The notes under the pieces are model-generated. The model was given only the letters and a program-made list of their open reading frames with translations, was not told where the DNA came from and made no database searches. From positions 6,557,618-6,621,617 of the forward strand of contig CM055101.1 in NCBI GenBank assembly GCA_029204225.1: a stretch of 64,000 nucleotides of DNA, given 5' to 3'. Source of the DNA: Diphasiastrum complanatum (lineage: Eukaryota > Streptophyta > Lycopodiopsida > Lycopodiales > Lycopodiaceae). Position 1 is the stretch's first letter, and the number at the start of each line of letters is the position of its first letter. Below, in pieces: positions 1-13,859 of the stretch. The translations under genes and the position numbers were made by a program.

Positions 1-1
1 T

Positions 2-501
2 TGGGATCCCAAAGATGGCTTTAGGGAGTATGTCATGTTCCCTACCCGTGGAAACATGCACAAAGTGAATATTGTTAGATTCCAGAGTCCTCTACGCTTT
101 GCAACGGTGAAGGAGAGGCAGGATGTTATCAATGACTTGAGTACTTTCACAAAATTGATGCAGAATGGATGTGATGGGTCAGAGTGGCGACTCAAATATG
201 TCACAAAGTTTAGGTAGGTATGGGCCATGTAAGCTCGAAGTAATGTCTGTTTCGTTGAAGATGAATTATAAACTTCTTATTTTGACTCAAACATTCTTAC
301 ACGCGCCGAAAGCTCATATTCACCGATTGCTTGTCATGTACACTTTTGCAGGACTACAGAATAGAGTACGCGTATGACGAAGCGATCAATCTGGAGCTTA
401 TTCGAGCAGTTGATAAATCATTTGGGGCTCGGAAAACTAGACTCAAATACATGGTTGTCAACGTGAAATACACTACCAACATAACGATCTCAAGATCGTG
501 A
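2..501 (+). CDS. 3' end of an unrecognised protein-coding gene (two exons)
   Basis: Two exons can be joined. Exon a is 2-213, open from the window edge and ending at a GT donor (AG|GTAGGT). Exon b is 360-501, after a CTACAG acceptor, and ends in TGA at 499-501. The split codon (AG+A) restores one frame, and the joined tail is about 117 residues. It contains blocks such as FPTRGNMHKVNIVRF and AYDEAINLELIRAVDKSF and ends in TTNITISRS. Reading straight through the donor hits TAG at once, which supports the intron. An alternative acceptor at 352 gives a stop after three codons and was discarded. I do not recognise the family. The block VKERQDVINDLSTFTK faintly recalls the region before the ATP-binding loop of BCS1-like AAA proteins, but no P-loop follows, so I do not assign it. 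The gene starts left of the window. Confidence 0.5.
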
Positions 502-665
502 ACATTGCTCGTCATCTTTTCGTTTTTAGCTTAACCTCCATGCAGCTCGTAAATTTTCTATTTTGAATCTATGCGGTAGACTCGCTTAAGATTGCTGGAC
601 GTTACTCGTGCCACATGAACGACAGTTTTTTGTACATGTGATCTTGTATGCAACTATAATCTCTT

Positions 666-715
<50 letters not shown>

Positions 716-1239
716 AGCTTACATATTGCAATGTTTATATAGTATCACTTTATAAGGATATGGCATGTACCCAACAAGGGTTGATAATATATAGAAGCAT
801 ATGAATACTATATGTTGAGGGATTTTGTGAAGCAAAGAGTCAAGAGGATGCTCAAAAGTAATTGCACCTATTTCCTATAATTTGTGTTCCTTATGAACCA
901 AAGAGCATATAAAAAGACATGCACCCTTTTATGCACCTCTACGATGAGATGATGAGATTGATGTTGCACAAGTTTAGGTAATTCTCACCATTTTGTTATG
1001 TCCTTGTAATGGCAACTAAAGAGAAAAATTATACATGAGAAAAATTTCGCATGTTTACTTGACTTACATGAGTGCTTTTTGATATTGATCACCACACAAA
1101 AATGATTTTACTGAACATTGTATGAAAAGTTTTTGTGATGCAAGTTCGATGTTTTTATGCTACAATCAATGCAACTTCCTAAATGTCATAGTTCCAATTT
1201 CTTGAATGTTCTAAAAGAAAATGTGTCAAATCTAACCAC
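502..1239. other. 3' flank of the first gene, no further gene seen
   Basis: This stretch is presumably the 3' UTR followed by intergenic DNA. It contains a perfect (CT)20 tract and otherwise AT-rich sequence with no convincing reading frame or RNA gene. Confidence 0.4.
671..711. repeat. (CT)20 microsatellite
   Basis: An uninterrupted CT dinucleotide tract of about 41 bases, about 170 bases after the stop codon of the first gene. It probably lies in the 3' UTR or just beyond it. Confidence 0.95.
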
Positions 1240-1244
1240 GGGGG

Positions 1245-1551
1245 GCTGCAAAGATCAGAAAATCCAATAGGTACACTGAGTATATATTCTCTCTGAGGAG
1301 GAGAGTATTTCTCTTAGGATTCCCATGCAACCTGGAATAGCAATTGACCTCTTATTCTTGCATTATAACAGTCAAACACCATGCAAGTGCTCATATGTCC
1401 AATTATAGGTCTGGGCCCTCATATGATTATTAATTACTTTATCGGCCAAGCCTCGTCTGGGACGAGGCATAACTAATAACCACATACACTGGAGCGACCA
1501 GCTATCCATGTCAAAAATTATTCCAAATCCCTCATACTGGACATGGATGTA
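1245..1551 (-). mobile_element. Ty3/Gypsy 3' LTR fragment and polypurine tract
   Basis: Read on the minus strand, a polypurine tract (AAGGGGGAAAAAA, + strand about 1552-1564) is followed directly by TGTTACATCC, the usual layout of PPT then LTR start. It lies immediately downstream of the Gypsy polyprotein tail at 1583-1801. The LTR runs toward lower coordinates and includes a TATA-like stretch near 1278-1286. Its far end near 1245 is only estimated, because no second LTR is present in the window for comparison. Confidence 0.45.
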
Positions 1552-1559
1552 ACATTTTT

Positions 1560-1801
1560 TCCCCCTTAAACTAGTTCTGTCCTCAAAACGAGCAAGTAGG
1601 GAAGATCCAAATTTGTATGCTTTTAACTCTTTCCCATGAATCATTATCCTCAATCTGACCCACCAACCTAAGCAAGCACTCAGAGATAGAATGATTTCTC
1701 AATTGTTTATCTCTGATTCGGAGTACTCTTTTAGGGTCCAAAGGTACATTGAGCGATAAGTCCTCCAAATGGAAAAAATCTTCAATATATCCAACTGTCA
1801 C
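1560..1801 (-). pseudogene. Ty3/Gypsy polyprotein C-terminus (chromodomain-like tail), frameshifted
   Basis: Minus-strand translation gives LSLNVPLDPKRVLRIRDKQ, then SECLLRLVGQ and NDSWERVKSIQ. This is the pattern at the end of plant Gypsy Pol proteins, where a proline-led segment introduces a chromodomain-like fold with a conserved W-E pair. Near 1625 the frame shifts by one, and the other frame continues with LLARFEDRTSLRG, matching the usual acidic last residues ahead of the polypurine tract. The integrase core, RNase H and reverse transcriptase are not recognisable upstream, so this is a decayed fragment. It may belong to the same old element as the protease remnant at 7120-7873, since order and strand agree, but that is inference. 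Confidence 0.55.
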
Positions 1802-2722
1802 AAGATAACATGAACATTCACAATTAATTTGATTAAATCATTGATGCAATTGTCATGATCTATTTACTAAATCTTGACCATATTTTTCAATGGTCTTGTC
1901 ATGCTATAGTATGTGGTTTTTGGAATATATAGATAATATATATAGCTCTAATGATGTTTTTCAACCACTTTGAGCAATAGCCTTCCCATATTTTTCAATG
2001 GGTTAGCGATAGTTTAGTTATTGTGCTTTAATTCTCAAGTATATTCATTAGGTATTACAAATTACTTATACTGTTATAATAACCATTCTTTTAAAAGTCT
2101 CTTTTTCTTAATTCCAATAGATTCTGTGAGTTGTGAGAAGCAATTTACCTTTTTGGATTATTCAATCCAAATTATGGAATTAAAGTTATAGCCCATTAAA
2201 GATACATAACAACTTTAACTCATTTAAGCATATAGAATCTAAATTTTTCATTTATTGACTGAATTTTGCTGCAGACTGTAATTCTGTAAATTGTCACAGA
2301 CTGTAAAACTGTAAGTTTTACTGCAGACCATGGTTTATATATGTCATATGATCACACAAATCCATTCCTTTAAATTTCATCAGCATAGATACTCAACATT
2401 CATAATAAACAGAAAACCGTAGAAATGCTTAAAAAAATGATTAAGCCATAAGAGTCAGTTCAAAGGTAAAACAATTTTTACCTCAGGTCCTCTGGCTTGT
2501 CTTAAATTTCAAGGAACTGTTTGTAGGCCAAGGTCATTCTTCAGCAGGTCTGGTACTTCATTGTTTCAAAGTGACTTCAAATATTTTATGTAAATGCACA
2601 AAATTCCTTTCAAACTGACGGTCTCCATCTTCTATTTGTCGGGTTATCTTCTATGAAACGAGAGAAAGCTGACGGTCTCCATCTTCTATCTGTCGGGTCA
2701 TCTTCTTCACCTTTCTATGAAA

Positions 2723-2778
<56 letters not shown>

Positions 2779-3120
2779 AGGGTAAATTGATGGAGAGAGA
2801 TATGTAAAGAGAGAGATCACAGCGCGCGCCCGCGCGTGTTATATGTCTCTCTACAGCGAGAGGGAGAGAGAGACAGTGATAGATGTGCAGCTGTAGGGAG
2901 AGAGAGAAAGCGAACAAAGAGGGAGAGAGAAGAGCGACTGGGATGTGAGATATATATATATATATATAGGAATCAGAGAGTGCTGGCTGCAATAAGAGGA
3001 AATGAGGGAATGATCTGTCCAGCGCAGACAGAAAGAAAGAGAGATGTTCGTCCAACGCAGACAGCTTAAACAATGAAGTGTCACCACATTCTCATTTGAG
3101 TAATAGATAGCAAATTGTCT
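1802..3120. other. Non-coding, microsatellite-rich stretch
   Basis: There is no credible gene. The open frames here are translations of simple repeats. Visible structure is a 53-bp tandem duplication (2618-2670 and 2671-2730, beginning CTGACGGTCTCCATCTTCTA), a (GA)n tract at 2729-2769, scattered GAGA blocks to 2940, and a short (TA)n at 2949-2968. Confidence 0.6.
2729..2769. repeat. (GA)n microsatellite
   Basis: About 20 uninterrupted AG units, followed by 180 bases of impure GAGA sequence. It lies next to the second copy of the 53-bp tandem duplication. Confidence 0.9.
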
Positions 3121-3900
3121 CCTTAGTGACCAGCAGAACTAGCCTTAACTTATCAGCGATGCAGCCAGTCCAAAAAATAGCGATGGTCGCGCTTCTCTAA
3201 AATCAGAAGTTTGGCATCTCACAACAAATAATCCTCTCAGTAATGAGCGGAAATCATAAGCGGAAATAGAAGCGATGGCCTCTCCTTTCTTCAACAAATC
3301 ATCATTTTGGCAGAGGACACGCGCATCAATCTTTTTGCTAAGAATTTTTCAAAACAACAAAGTAGCTGACAGAAATCTGCAAGTCGCTCTTCTAATATAG
3401 GATTTGGACAGCTATCAAACATCGATAGTATGACTGAAAGCATTTCATTCTTGCAACATTTAGCATCTTATTGCAATGTTACTCATAAGGGTCACTGGTG
3501 GATGGAAAGTAGTTTCGCATTCTGATTTGGAGGATAAGTGAACTGAGGATAAGTGAACTGACGGCTCACACGTTCAAGGACGATGCCCTTCTCTCCTCTG
3601 CATATATCATCGAATGAATGATGCCCCTCCCTCTCCCTCTCCCGAATGAATGATGCCTCTCCCTCTCCCTCTCCCTCTCCCTCTGAATGATCCCCCTCCC
3701 CCTATTCCAAGAGAAACTACCTCTTCTTCATAACTGCCTTGCAATCCAAAAGTCTCTTCATAGCTTTTCATAATCCTTCATTATAACAAAAAGAAAAAAG
3801 GGCTTTTCAAGTTATTTTGGCCTCCATGAGTTTTCCCATTGCTTTCTACTAAAAAAACATGGAAAGCTAGATATACAATGATTTTCAAATCACGTGAATT
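3121..3900. other. Non-coding; CCCTCT hexamer repeat at about 3621-3705
   Basis: A CCCTCT/CCCTC minisatellite-like block occurs in two parts (3625-3643 and 3655-3700), each preceded by GAATGAATGATGCC. An AACTGAGGATAAGTG direct repeat is present at about 3527-3560. No gene is seen. Confidence 0.5.
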
Positions 3901-3904
3901 CTTA

Positions 3905-4210
3905 ACCAGCAACATTTCCTTTAGGTGTGGGAGAAGTGGAAGGAAGAAGAGAAGTGGGAGAGGTGGGAGGTGAGAAGTTTATAATGTTCATGAAGGCGAG
4001 GGTCCCAGGAGACAACTAGGAGTCTTGTAGATTGATGGAGATGGGGGAAGTCATTGTGGATACAGAACAGTCAAGAGAGGAGGGGAGAATGGAGGAGGCA
4101 ATGGTGATAGAGGCCGTAGCAAGGACAACGGTGGAGGAAGAGGGAATTGGAGAAATAGACCTAGGACGAGGTAGGGAAGGTGTGGAGGAGGAGAGAAGTT
4201 TCATCATGCG
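3905..4210 (+). pseudogene. Possible Gly/Arg-rich gag remnant
   Basis: In one plus frame (about 4037-4170) the sequence reads as Gly/Arg/Asn-rich protein (blocks RGGENGGGNGDRGRSKD and GGGRGNWRNRPRTR) before a stop. This resembles the RNA-binding linker just before the zinc knuckle in some retrotransposon Gag proteins, but no knuckle follows. Purine-rich DNA alone could give this composition, so it is only a suggestion. Confidence 0.15.
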
Positions 4211-4334
4211 AGGGTTGGCTATGCGAGGATTCTTTGTACTCTGGTATCTTGACATCTGTTGGGAACTAACTCTCACCCTCTTAACTAGTAGCTGGATCTG
4301 GAAGGTTAACTCTCGCAAATCTGGAAGTTATTGA

Positions 4335-7115
4335 TGTCTGAGAGGGTTTTCTTTATCACTTTTTGGCTCACAGATTTATCAATTCTTCATATTAACTCTC
4401 GCAGACTTGGTCATTGATGGAAAAGGTCTTCTGAGCTTAATGGACCATGATCCGAAGGTTACTTGTGTGAGGGTTCTCCAATCCTGAGATTTTTTAGTTT
4501 TCTTGGCGCTTGGAACTCTCTTATAGTTTACTGGAGCAAGATGAACTCTCGAAGTCTCGTCTATAAGCTAATCTCATCATAAGGAAGCTTCAGCAAGAGA
4601 GGCGAGGGCTAGTTGCAACAGGAACTCCAAAAAATGGGGTCTGCAAGGATTTTGGCTCTTTCTAGACTTTTGGAGCTCTCGCAGGGGGTCTTAAACTTGT
4701 AAGCTTGTCTTAGGAGATATAGCTTCAGCAGGATTGGCAAAGATTATTGAGTAGTTGTGTGATTTTTTGGTTTTTACAAGTTTTTTTTGAATTTTTATGG
4801 ATTTTATCACTTTTTGGAGATCTACTCGAAAGTAGCTCTCGCATGCTTCTATGCAGGACTTGACAATGTCCTCATGCTGCTGCCAATCGTGCAAGATTTG
4901 GTTTTCAATGGATAGTGAGAAATCAAAATTTGATGGTGTTTTCTCTCACTTTCCTCTCCAAAAATGCTAATTTCATAATTTTTTATGGTTTTTTGGGTAT
5001 AGGTGTTGATGTGTCAAGCCCTTAGAGGCTGTCTCAGGTCTCCTCTACCTCCAAACACCTCCTCCGCTAGCTTCAAACAGATCAACACTAAAAAATCAAG
5101 AACATTTTACTCTAAACTACCCCACAACACCTCCTAACACACTAAAATAGACTAAATGAATCTAAAAGAACAACTAAACTAGTTAGTAGTAGCTATCCTT
5201 GGCAACTGCGCAACTTGTAGGGTTGCAGAAATAGCATAAGCAGCCCTCCGCCTGTCAAAAAGGGTTAGATCCACTAGGATAGGTCTCTAACTATATTTAG
5301 TTGACTACTTTAGTTGCTTTTTTAACAAAACTAACACTAATCCCCAATCCTAACACTATCCACACAAACCATCATCATTAGTAGTGAAAGAGAAGGAATA
5401 GATAAGAGATAGAGAGAGGTAGTTCATTTGCTAATGCTTAATTAAATGGAGAAACAAAAACATAAGCCATGAAAATAGAAAGCATGAAAAAATAGCAACC
5501 TTCAACAAAAAGCATTAGATTAGAGAGCAATAGCACATGAGGATGCTTGAATACACAAAGTGGCTTGGGGAGGCCCTTGCCCCTTGGCTACTTCATTGAG
5601 GGAAGGATTGAAATCCTAACCATTCAAAAGAAACACAACTAAATCTATGGTGCACACATACGCACACTCCACCTACCACCACTTTGACTTTGACTATTAC
5701 TTAGAGCTTAAACAAAACTTAATCAACTTAGACTTTGGGCCTTTTACATTATTTTATTTACATGACCCAAATCTATTTTATTCCATAAAACAATATTTTA
5801 CATGTGCTCATTGGGCTATGAGCTTACGCATGTAGGATGCCATGCCCCTCACACCTAATTTTCAATGGGAATGTATTAAGTCTAGAAATACAACATGCAT
5901 ACCTTAACCAACTTAGTAAGGATAAAAATGAGACCCAAAAAATATATACATGGTTGGGATAACGAGACCAGGGAGCAACTAAGCCTCATCAGACCAATGT
6001 TTATCATAAACAAGCGATGATATACCATAGATGAAAAATCCCCATCTCATTAGGGGGCAACGTTTAAAGGACTCATTGATAGTGGGGAAGAGGTCGTTGT
6101 AATAAAAAATCACTCAGGATTACCCAAAGGGAAGGGATGATCACCCGTGCTAGCTAGATTTTTTAGACCAATTTCATAGGATGTTTGGGAAATCCTCATG
6201 GAAAACTCGAGGACAGACAAGAGTCAACTTGAGTTATGTTTTTTACTAAGGAGACCTCCTATTATCATGTAAGAGGTGGAACCCAAATCTTTATAGAATG
6301 GGGTTCACTCATCTGTAAGAGGTGGAATCCAAATTGTGAGAGAATTGGATTCACCAGCTCGTGGGTATACATAGAGGCCTCCTCCACGAGTACTGAAATG
6401 TTGTTGTTCTTTGAATTGAAAATCCTACTACTTACATTTTTCTTCCATGCTCCATCTTCATGCATTTAGTTTGGGTACTGATGTATGATTGTGATTGTTG
6501 TCGATTCTTCTCTTAAGGTTTGGTTTGGGATTAGTATTAGGTAGATGTGCATGACTTGGAGGCTGATCCACCATTCCACTCAGTTCTGATGTTTCCTAGT
6601 GTCTAGTTGTTGTTGATCTGTGATTCCAGTAGGATTAGATTCAGTTATATTCCTTGTTTCTTGTGTGGATTAGATTAGTAATAATCTGCAGACTGTAAGA
6701 AAACAAGAAGAAATCTGAAGCAAAACTGTAAAACCATAGATGCACGAGTCCTGATAGATCTTATAGCCAAGATGAGCTACCATTGCCAATAAAAGACTGA
6801 AATCAGGTCGTTGATGTACTGATTGACAGGCGGGGTACATCACTTTTCCACTACCATTTTACTGCAATCCATAGATTTGAAGAGAATGTTATATGTGTCT
6901 GTGTCCATTGTGGAACGGATTTTGTCCTGATTAGAATCTAATAACATTGATTCTATCAGTAAAATGTCTGCTAATATCTGAAAGGAGGAGCTACCTACTT
7001 GGTTCAGGCAAGTGGATCTCTTGGTTAATTCGTAGGCTCTCCTGACAAGGGTAGAGGCCTAGATGAGTTTGAGATGACTAGTTTGACTGGGCTAGACTTT
7101 TGGTTGTCATCCCAT
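4335..7115. other. 2.8 kb without a recognisable gene
   Basis: Open frames here are short and match no family I know. The motif ACTCTCG or GCTCTCGCA recurs at irregular spacing between 4260 and 4850. The remainder is AT-rich intergenic sequence, possibly the deleted middle of the minus-strand Gypsy element whose ends are at 1.2-1.8 kb and 7.1-7.9 kb. Confidence 0.4.
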
Positions 7116-7119
7116 AATG

Positions 7120-7873
7120 ACACTTTCAGTCTATAGATGGATTCATGCTTGCATTTTTCCCATTCAAACGCCATAGCGCTCTTGCTGTTAGCATTGGGAG
7201 GTTCAAGTATGTCGTGGGTGGTTCAAGCCATGAGGCCGTTTCTGTGAAATCTGCCTGGTCTAGGAGAGGGGTGGCTCTTGACATTCCTGAGTAATGAAAT
7301 CTGTCAGGATCCAAATATCGTAGGACTTTCTAGTCCGTATTTTCTTGTCCTTCATCAAGCGTAAGCACTTGACTTAGTTCGATCACTAGGGGTTCACTGA
7401 TCCCCAGTATTGGTTCCTATGGTAACCATTGAACTTGTATCATGAAATTCAGAATTTCATGAACGTTGTCCTCTAGCTCGCTCCCCATCTCTCCTGTAGT
7501 GGAATCAAGAAGTTCATCTTCATTGGCTAGGTTGGATTGTGCAGAAGAGTTATCACTTGAATGATCTATCATGGAACTCAAACAATCAACTATGGCTAAG
7601 GCCTCCATCCAATCAACTATCTTGATTTGGAAGTCATCCTTAATCACTATTTGCCTCCAACATCTCGGATTTTAGGATTCCATATCTTCTTCTTCAGTTC
7701 GCTCGATGGTAATTTGCTATCATTTTTCGTTGATCCGCCGGTTTTACTACCCAAGTGGCCGGATCAACCATCTCTGCCTTTTTTCAATTTTGGAGGATAA
7801 TTCGTCCTTTTTCCCAATCATGGAAAGCATGTGAAGCACACAGCCATGGTTGTCCGAGAAGGACCTTATATGA
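7120..7873 (-). pseudogene. Ty3/Gypsy protease C-terminus and spacer remnant
   Basis: On the minus strand, starting near 7873, the sequence reads SYKVLLGQPWLCASHAF followed by HDWEKGRI. This is the LLGxPWL motif that closes the retropepsin domain of plant Gypsy elements. It is followed by an acidic spacer (7647-7417, with SSAQSNLANEDELLD) and a further frame at 7314-7126 (FHYSGMSRATPLLDQAD). Stops and frameshifts separate the three pieces. Catalytic Asp and reverse transcriptase are not seen. The motif ends abruptly where the hairpin repeats of the neighbouring CACTA-like region begin, suggesting that region was inserted into this Gypsy element. Confidence 0.45.
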
Positions 7874-11060
<3,187 letters not shown>

Positions 11061-11094
11061 TAAATGTGTACGGGGCTGTATAAAACTAGCTAGC

Positions 11095-12290
11095 TGATGG
11101 TTCGTTTGGCCTACCCACAAGTTCGTTCAACGTCTTGTATGTCCCCACAGGTTGCCACTGGTTGATACTAACGACACTCAAAAAAGATCCCCGTTGGAAG
11201 AAACGGGATCGTCAGATGGAAAGCTGCAAAAGTGGGCCAATTCTCATGCCCTAATTGCGTCCTCTTCGAGATGAAGGGTCGTTTTGAGCAAATGACATCG
11301 GAACTGAGCGGGAAGAAAATCCATCTGGTTCGTATCGGGTTCATGAACCTATCCATAGTATGGTTCAGCGTCATGTCTATCTCCACAAGTTTTGCGCGAC
11401 ATTGCCCACTTGCTAGAACTGACGACACATAAAACGAATCATGTTGGAAAAAACGGGGCCGTTGGACAGAAAGCTGCAAAATTGGTCCAATTTCTGTACC
11501 CTAATTGTGTTCTCTCCGGGACGAAGGGTCTTTTTGAGCAAACAATGTTGGAACTGAGTGGGAAGGGATCCATCTGGTCCATATTGGGTTCATGAACCTG
11601 CCACAGTATTCTGGACAAATCCGACCGATGCTAGTAGTAGGTCCCGACAGGTGAAGTGTCCCCAAAGCCTTCTTCTAGGTCGAACTTCGGACGAAGGTCC
11701 CGGGCTATCCACAAGTCCGTTTGGCAAACTGTCTATCCCCACAGGTTTCCCTCAACGTTGTCCATTGGCCAAAATAGACAGCACATGAAACAGATCCTGT
11801 GCAAAGAAACGGGGCCGTCGGATAAAAAGTTGCAAAACTAGTCCATTTTGTGTGCCCTTACCGCATTCTCTTTGGGACGAACGGCCATTTTGACCAAACG
11901 ATGTCCGAATTGAGTGAGGCTAGATTTGTCTAGTCCATATCAAGCTCATGTACCCATCCATAGTATTTTGGACCATTTTGAATGAATTCGACCGATTCTA
12001 GGTCCCGACCGATCAAGTGTTCGTGAAGCCTTTTTTTGGGCCGAACTTCGGACAAAGGTCCCGGGATACCCGTCAGTTTGTTCCTCGTCCTGTATGTTGC
12101 CACAGATTCCCCTTGACTTTGCCCACTGGCATAATAGACAACATGTGAAATGGATTCCGTTTCGAAAAACGAGACCATCGGACGAAAAGTTACAAAATTC
12201 GTCCATTTCATGTGCCCTAATTGTATTTTCTTCGAGACAAAGGATCAATTTGACCAAAAGACGTCTGAATTGAGTGGGGCTCATATATAG
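11095..12290. repeat. Four-copy GC-richer tandem array (period about 250-360 bp)
   Basis: Anchors reading AAACGGGGCCGTCGGA or close variants occur at 11201, 11451, 11807 and 12167, so the spacings are 250, 356 and 360 bases. Each is preceded by a GACGACACAT-like block and followed by GCAAAA, a GTGCCCTAAT block, TCTTCGGGACGAAGGGTC, TTTTGA and GAACTGAGTGGGAAG. The last two intervals also share GTCCCGACAGGT and AACTTCGGACGAAGGTCCCG. The array is markedly GC-richer than its surroundings and carries no intact frame. It lies between the hairpin array and the CACTA-type gene, so it is probably part of the same transposon. Confidence 0.75.
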
Positions 12291-12597
12291 TGTTTGGAGG
12301 AGAAAATGTATATAGCCAATGCACCTGCAAAGAGAGAAGAGCCATGTAAGCCTCGTTGGTTGCAGGATCAAGAAAAAGGGCTCAAAATTCAACAAATTTA
12401 TGATTCTCCATAACACTGTGTATTCAAGAGAAAACTATCATTTTATTTCACTTATGTATGTAAATTTAAAAAATGTTTTGTGGAATTTAACTTTATTACT
12501 GGTATAGTTGACTTTCAACATATATAAGATGAGAGAAAGAAACAGTGCAGATCGTGCAAGATGATCAAATGTCAATAAGCATGCATATATTCATATT

Positions 12598-13830
12598 ATT
12601 CCTCTTGTGAAGAGTTCACATGTTCTTCTTCACTATCTACCTCATCTAAGGCATCATTAAGATGTGCCTTTTGCGTTTGATGTTCTGCAACAACCACATG
12701 TATTCCACCCTTACAAGCTCTCTCATAGTTATCAATGGAATGATATGGAAGCATGACTGGACAAGAAAAGTCTCTAGTCATAGACAAATCCATGATATCA
12801 GCCTCCATTGCAATAATAGTATGCCAACGCCTAGGTGCATGGTCTAGCACAACACTAAACTTTGGGTCCATCTCATCAACAACATAAAAAACTTGTTGCA
12901 CATGTTCAGGCATTACAAATGGTTGGTCATCAATATCTGATGCCTTTAGAACCTTGGTAGTATCCACCATTTGAAAACCATATTTATCTGTTCTCATGGT
13001 TGCATTACTTCCAACAATGTTTGGTCTATACCATTTACAATACAATAGTGTTGTTGAAAAGGAACCTAGATCTAGCTCCAATATGTGTATGATTCTCCCA
13101 AAGTATCAAAGCTTTGCCATGATAGGATTTTTATCCTTGACACTACTAGGACTCCAAGTATTGAAGTAGGCCGCAACTCCATAATCTTGTGTGACCTTGC
13201 CAATATCAGATTCCTCGGTCCTGAAATGATACCCCTTGATATTCATTGTTGGATATGAGCGTGCTACTTGTAGAGGGCTTTGTGCAAGTTCAAACAAAGT
13301 ATTTTCCACTTCTATCCCTTTCTTTGATTGCTCTGAAAGTTGTTACACATTAAAAAAAGACCTTAGTATGATATAAGTTTATATCAACATTGATATTCTT
13401 TAAAGGAGAAATTAATATCAAAAGGTAAAAAACAAGTAATTTAGAAGTGTACCTTTTTTGAAAGCCAACCTGGAAAATTGTTGTGATAATTGAGCTTTTG
13501 ACCTCTTCCTAGTCGATCTTCAATACATGTACATTCATTTTCAAAATCTCTGTACATAATAGCAAAAAGTATTAAATTCTACAAATATGAGTAATCTTCA
13601 AATCAACATCAAATATTGCATGCATAAACAATATATCGATCTATAAGTCATCAAGGATTGGTACATGTATATCAACCAAGGGAAAAAGAAAAAAAATTCT
13701 TACGCTTGCCACGGTTCAAGAATTGCAATATTATCAAGAAGACAAAAGTGTGCTTGCTTGAGCATTACATGAGGAAGGTGTGGGATTGAACCATAATTTG
13801 ACCAAAATGTTTTGTTGGTTCTTGAGCTTA
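12598..13830 (-). pseudogene. CACTA (En/Spm)-type transposon gene, DUF4216-like C-terminus
   Basis: Three minus-strand exons can be read. Exon i (about 13830-13704) encodes TNKTFWSNYGSIPHLPHVML through EPWQ and ends at GC|GTAAG. Exon ii (13549-13453) encodes DFENECTCIEDRLGRGQK and NNFPGWLSKK. Exon iii (13330-12598) begins QSKKGIEVENTLFELAQ and contains RSYPTMNIKGYHFRTEE, GVAAYFNTW, LLYCKWYRPN and QPFVMPEHVQQVFYV. Phases agree at both junctions. The A|D codon is split between i and ii, and a second AG in TTTCAGAG restores the frame for iii. This layout (Tyr/His-rich N-part, then a CxW and Q-V-F-Y-V core, then an acidic tail) matches the DUF4216 region found with Tnp2 transposases of CACTA elements. 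One in-frame TGA near 13107 interrupts an otherwise continuous exon iii. No Tnp2 catalytic domain is seen in the window. Confidence 0.65.
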
Positions 13831-13859
13831 GTTTTAAGTTTTTAGCTTCACTTGTACAT

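Noticed and set aside
2651-3087. Overlapping long frames on both strands
   Set aside because: They translate GA/CT and TA simple repeats (Leu-Ser and Arg-Glu runs) and have no protein features.
4016-4334. Frames of 100 codons on both strands
   Set aside because: Purine-rich DNA keeps both strands open. Neither translation matches a family; only a weak gag-like reading in a third frame was kept, at low confidence.
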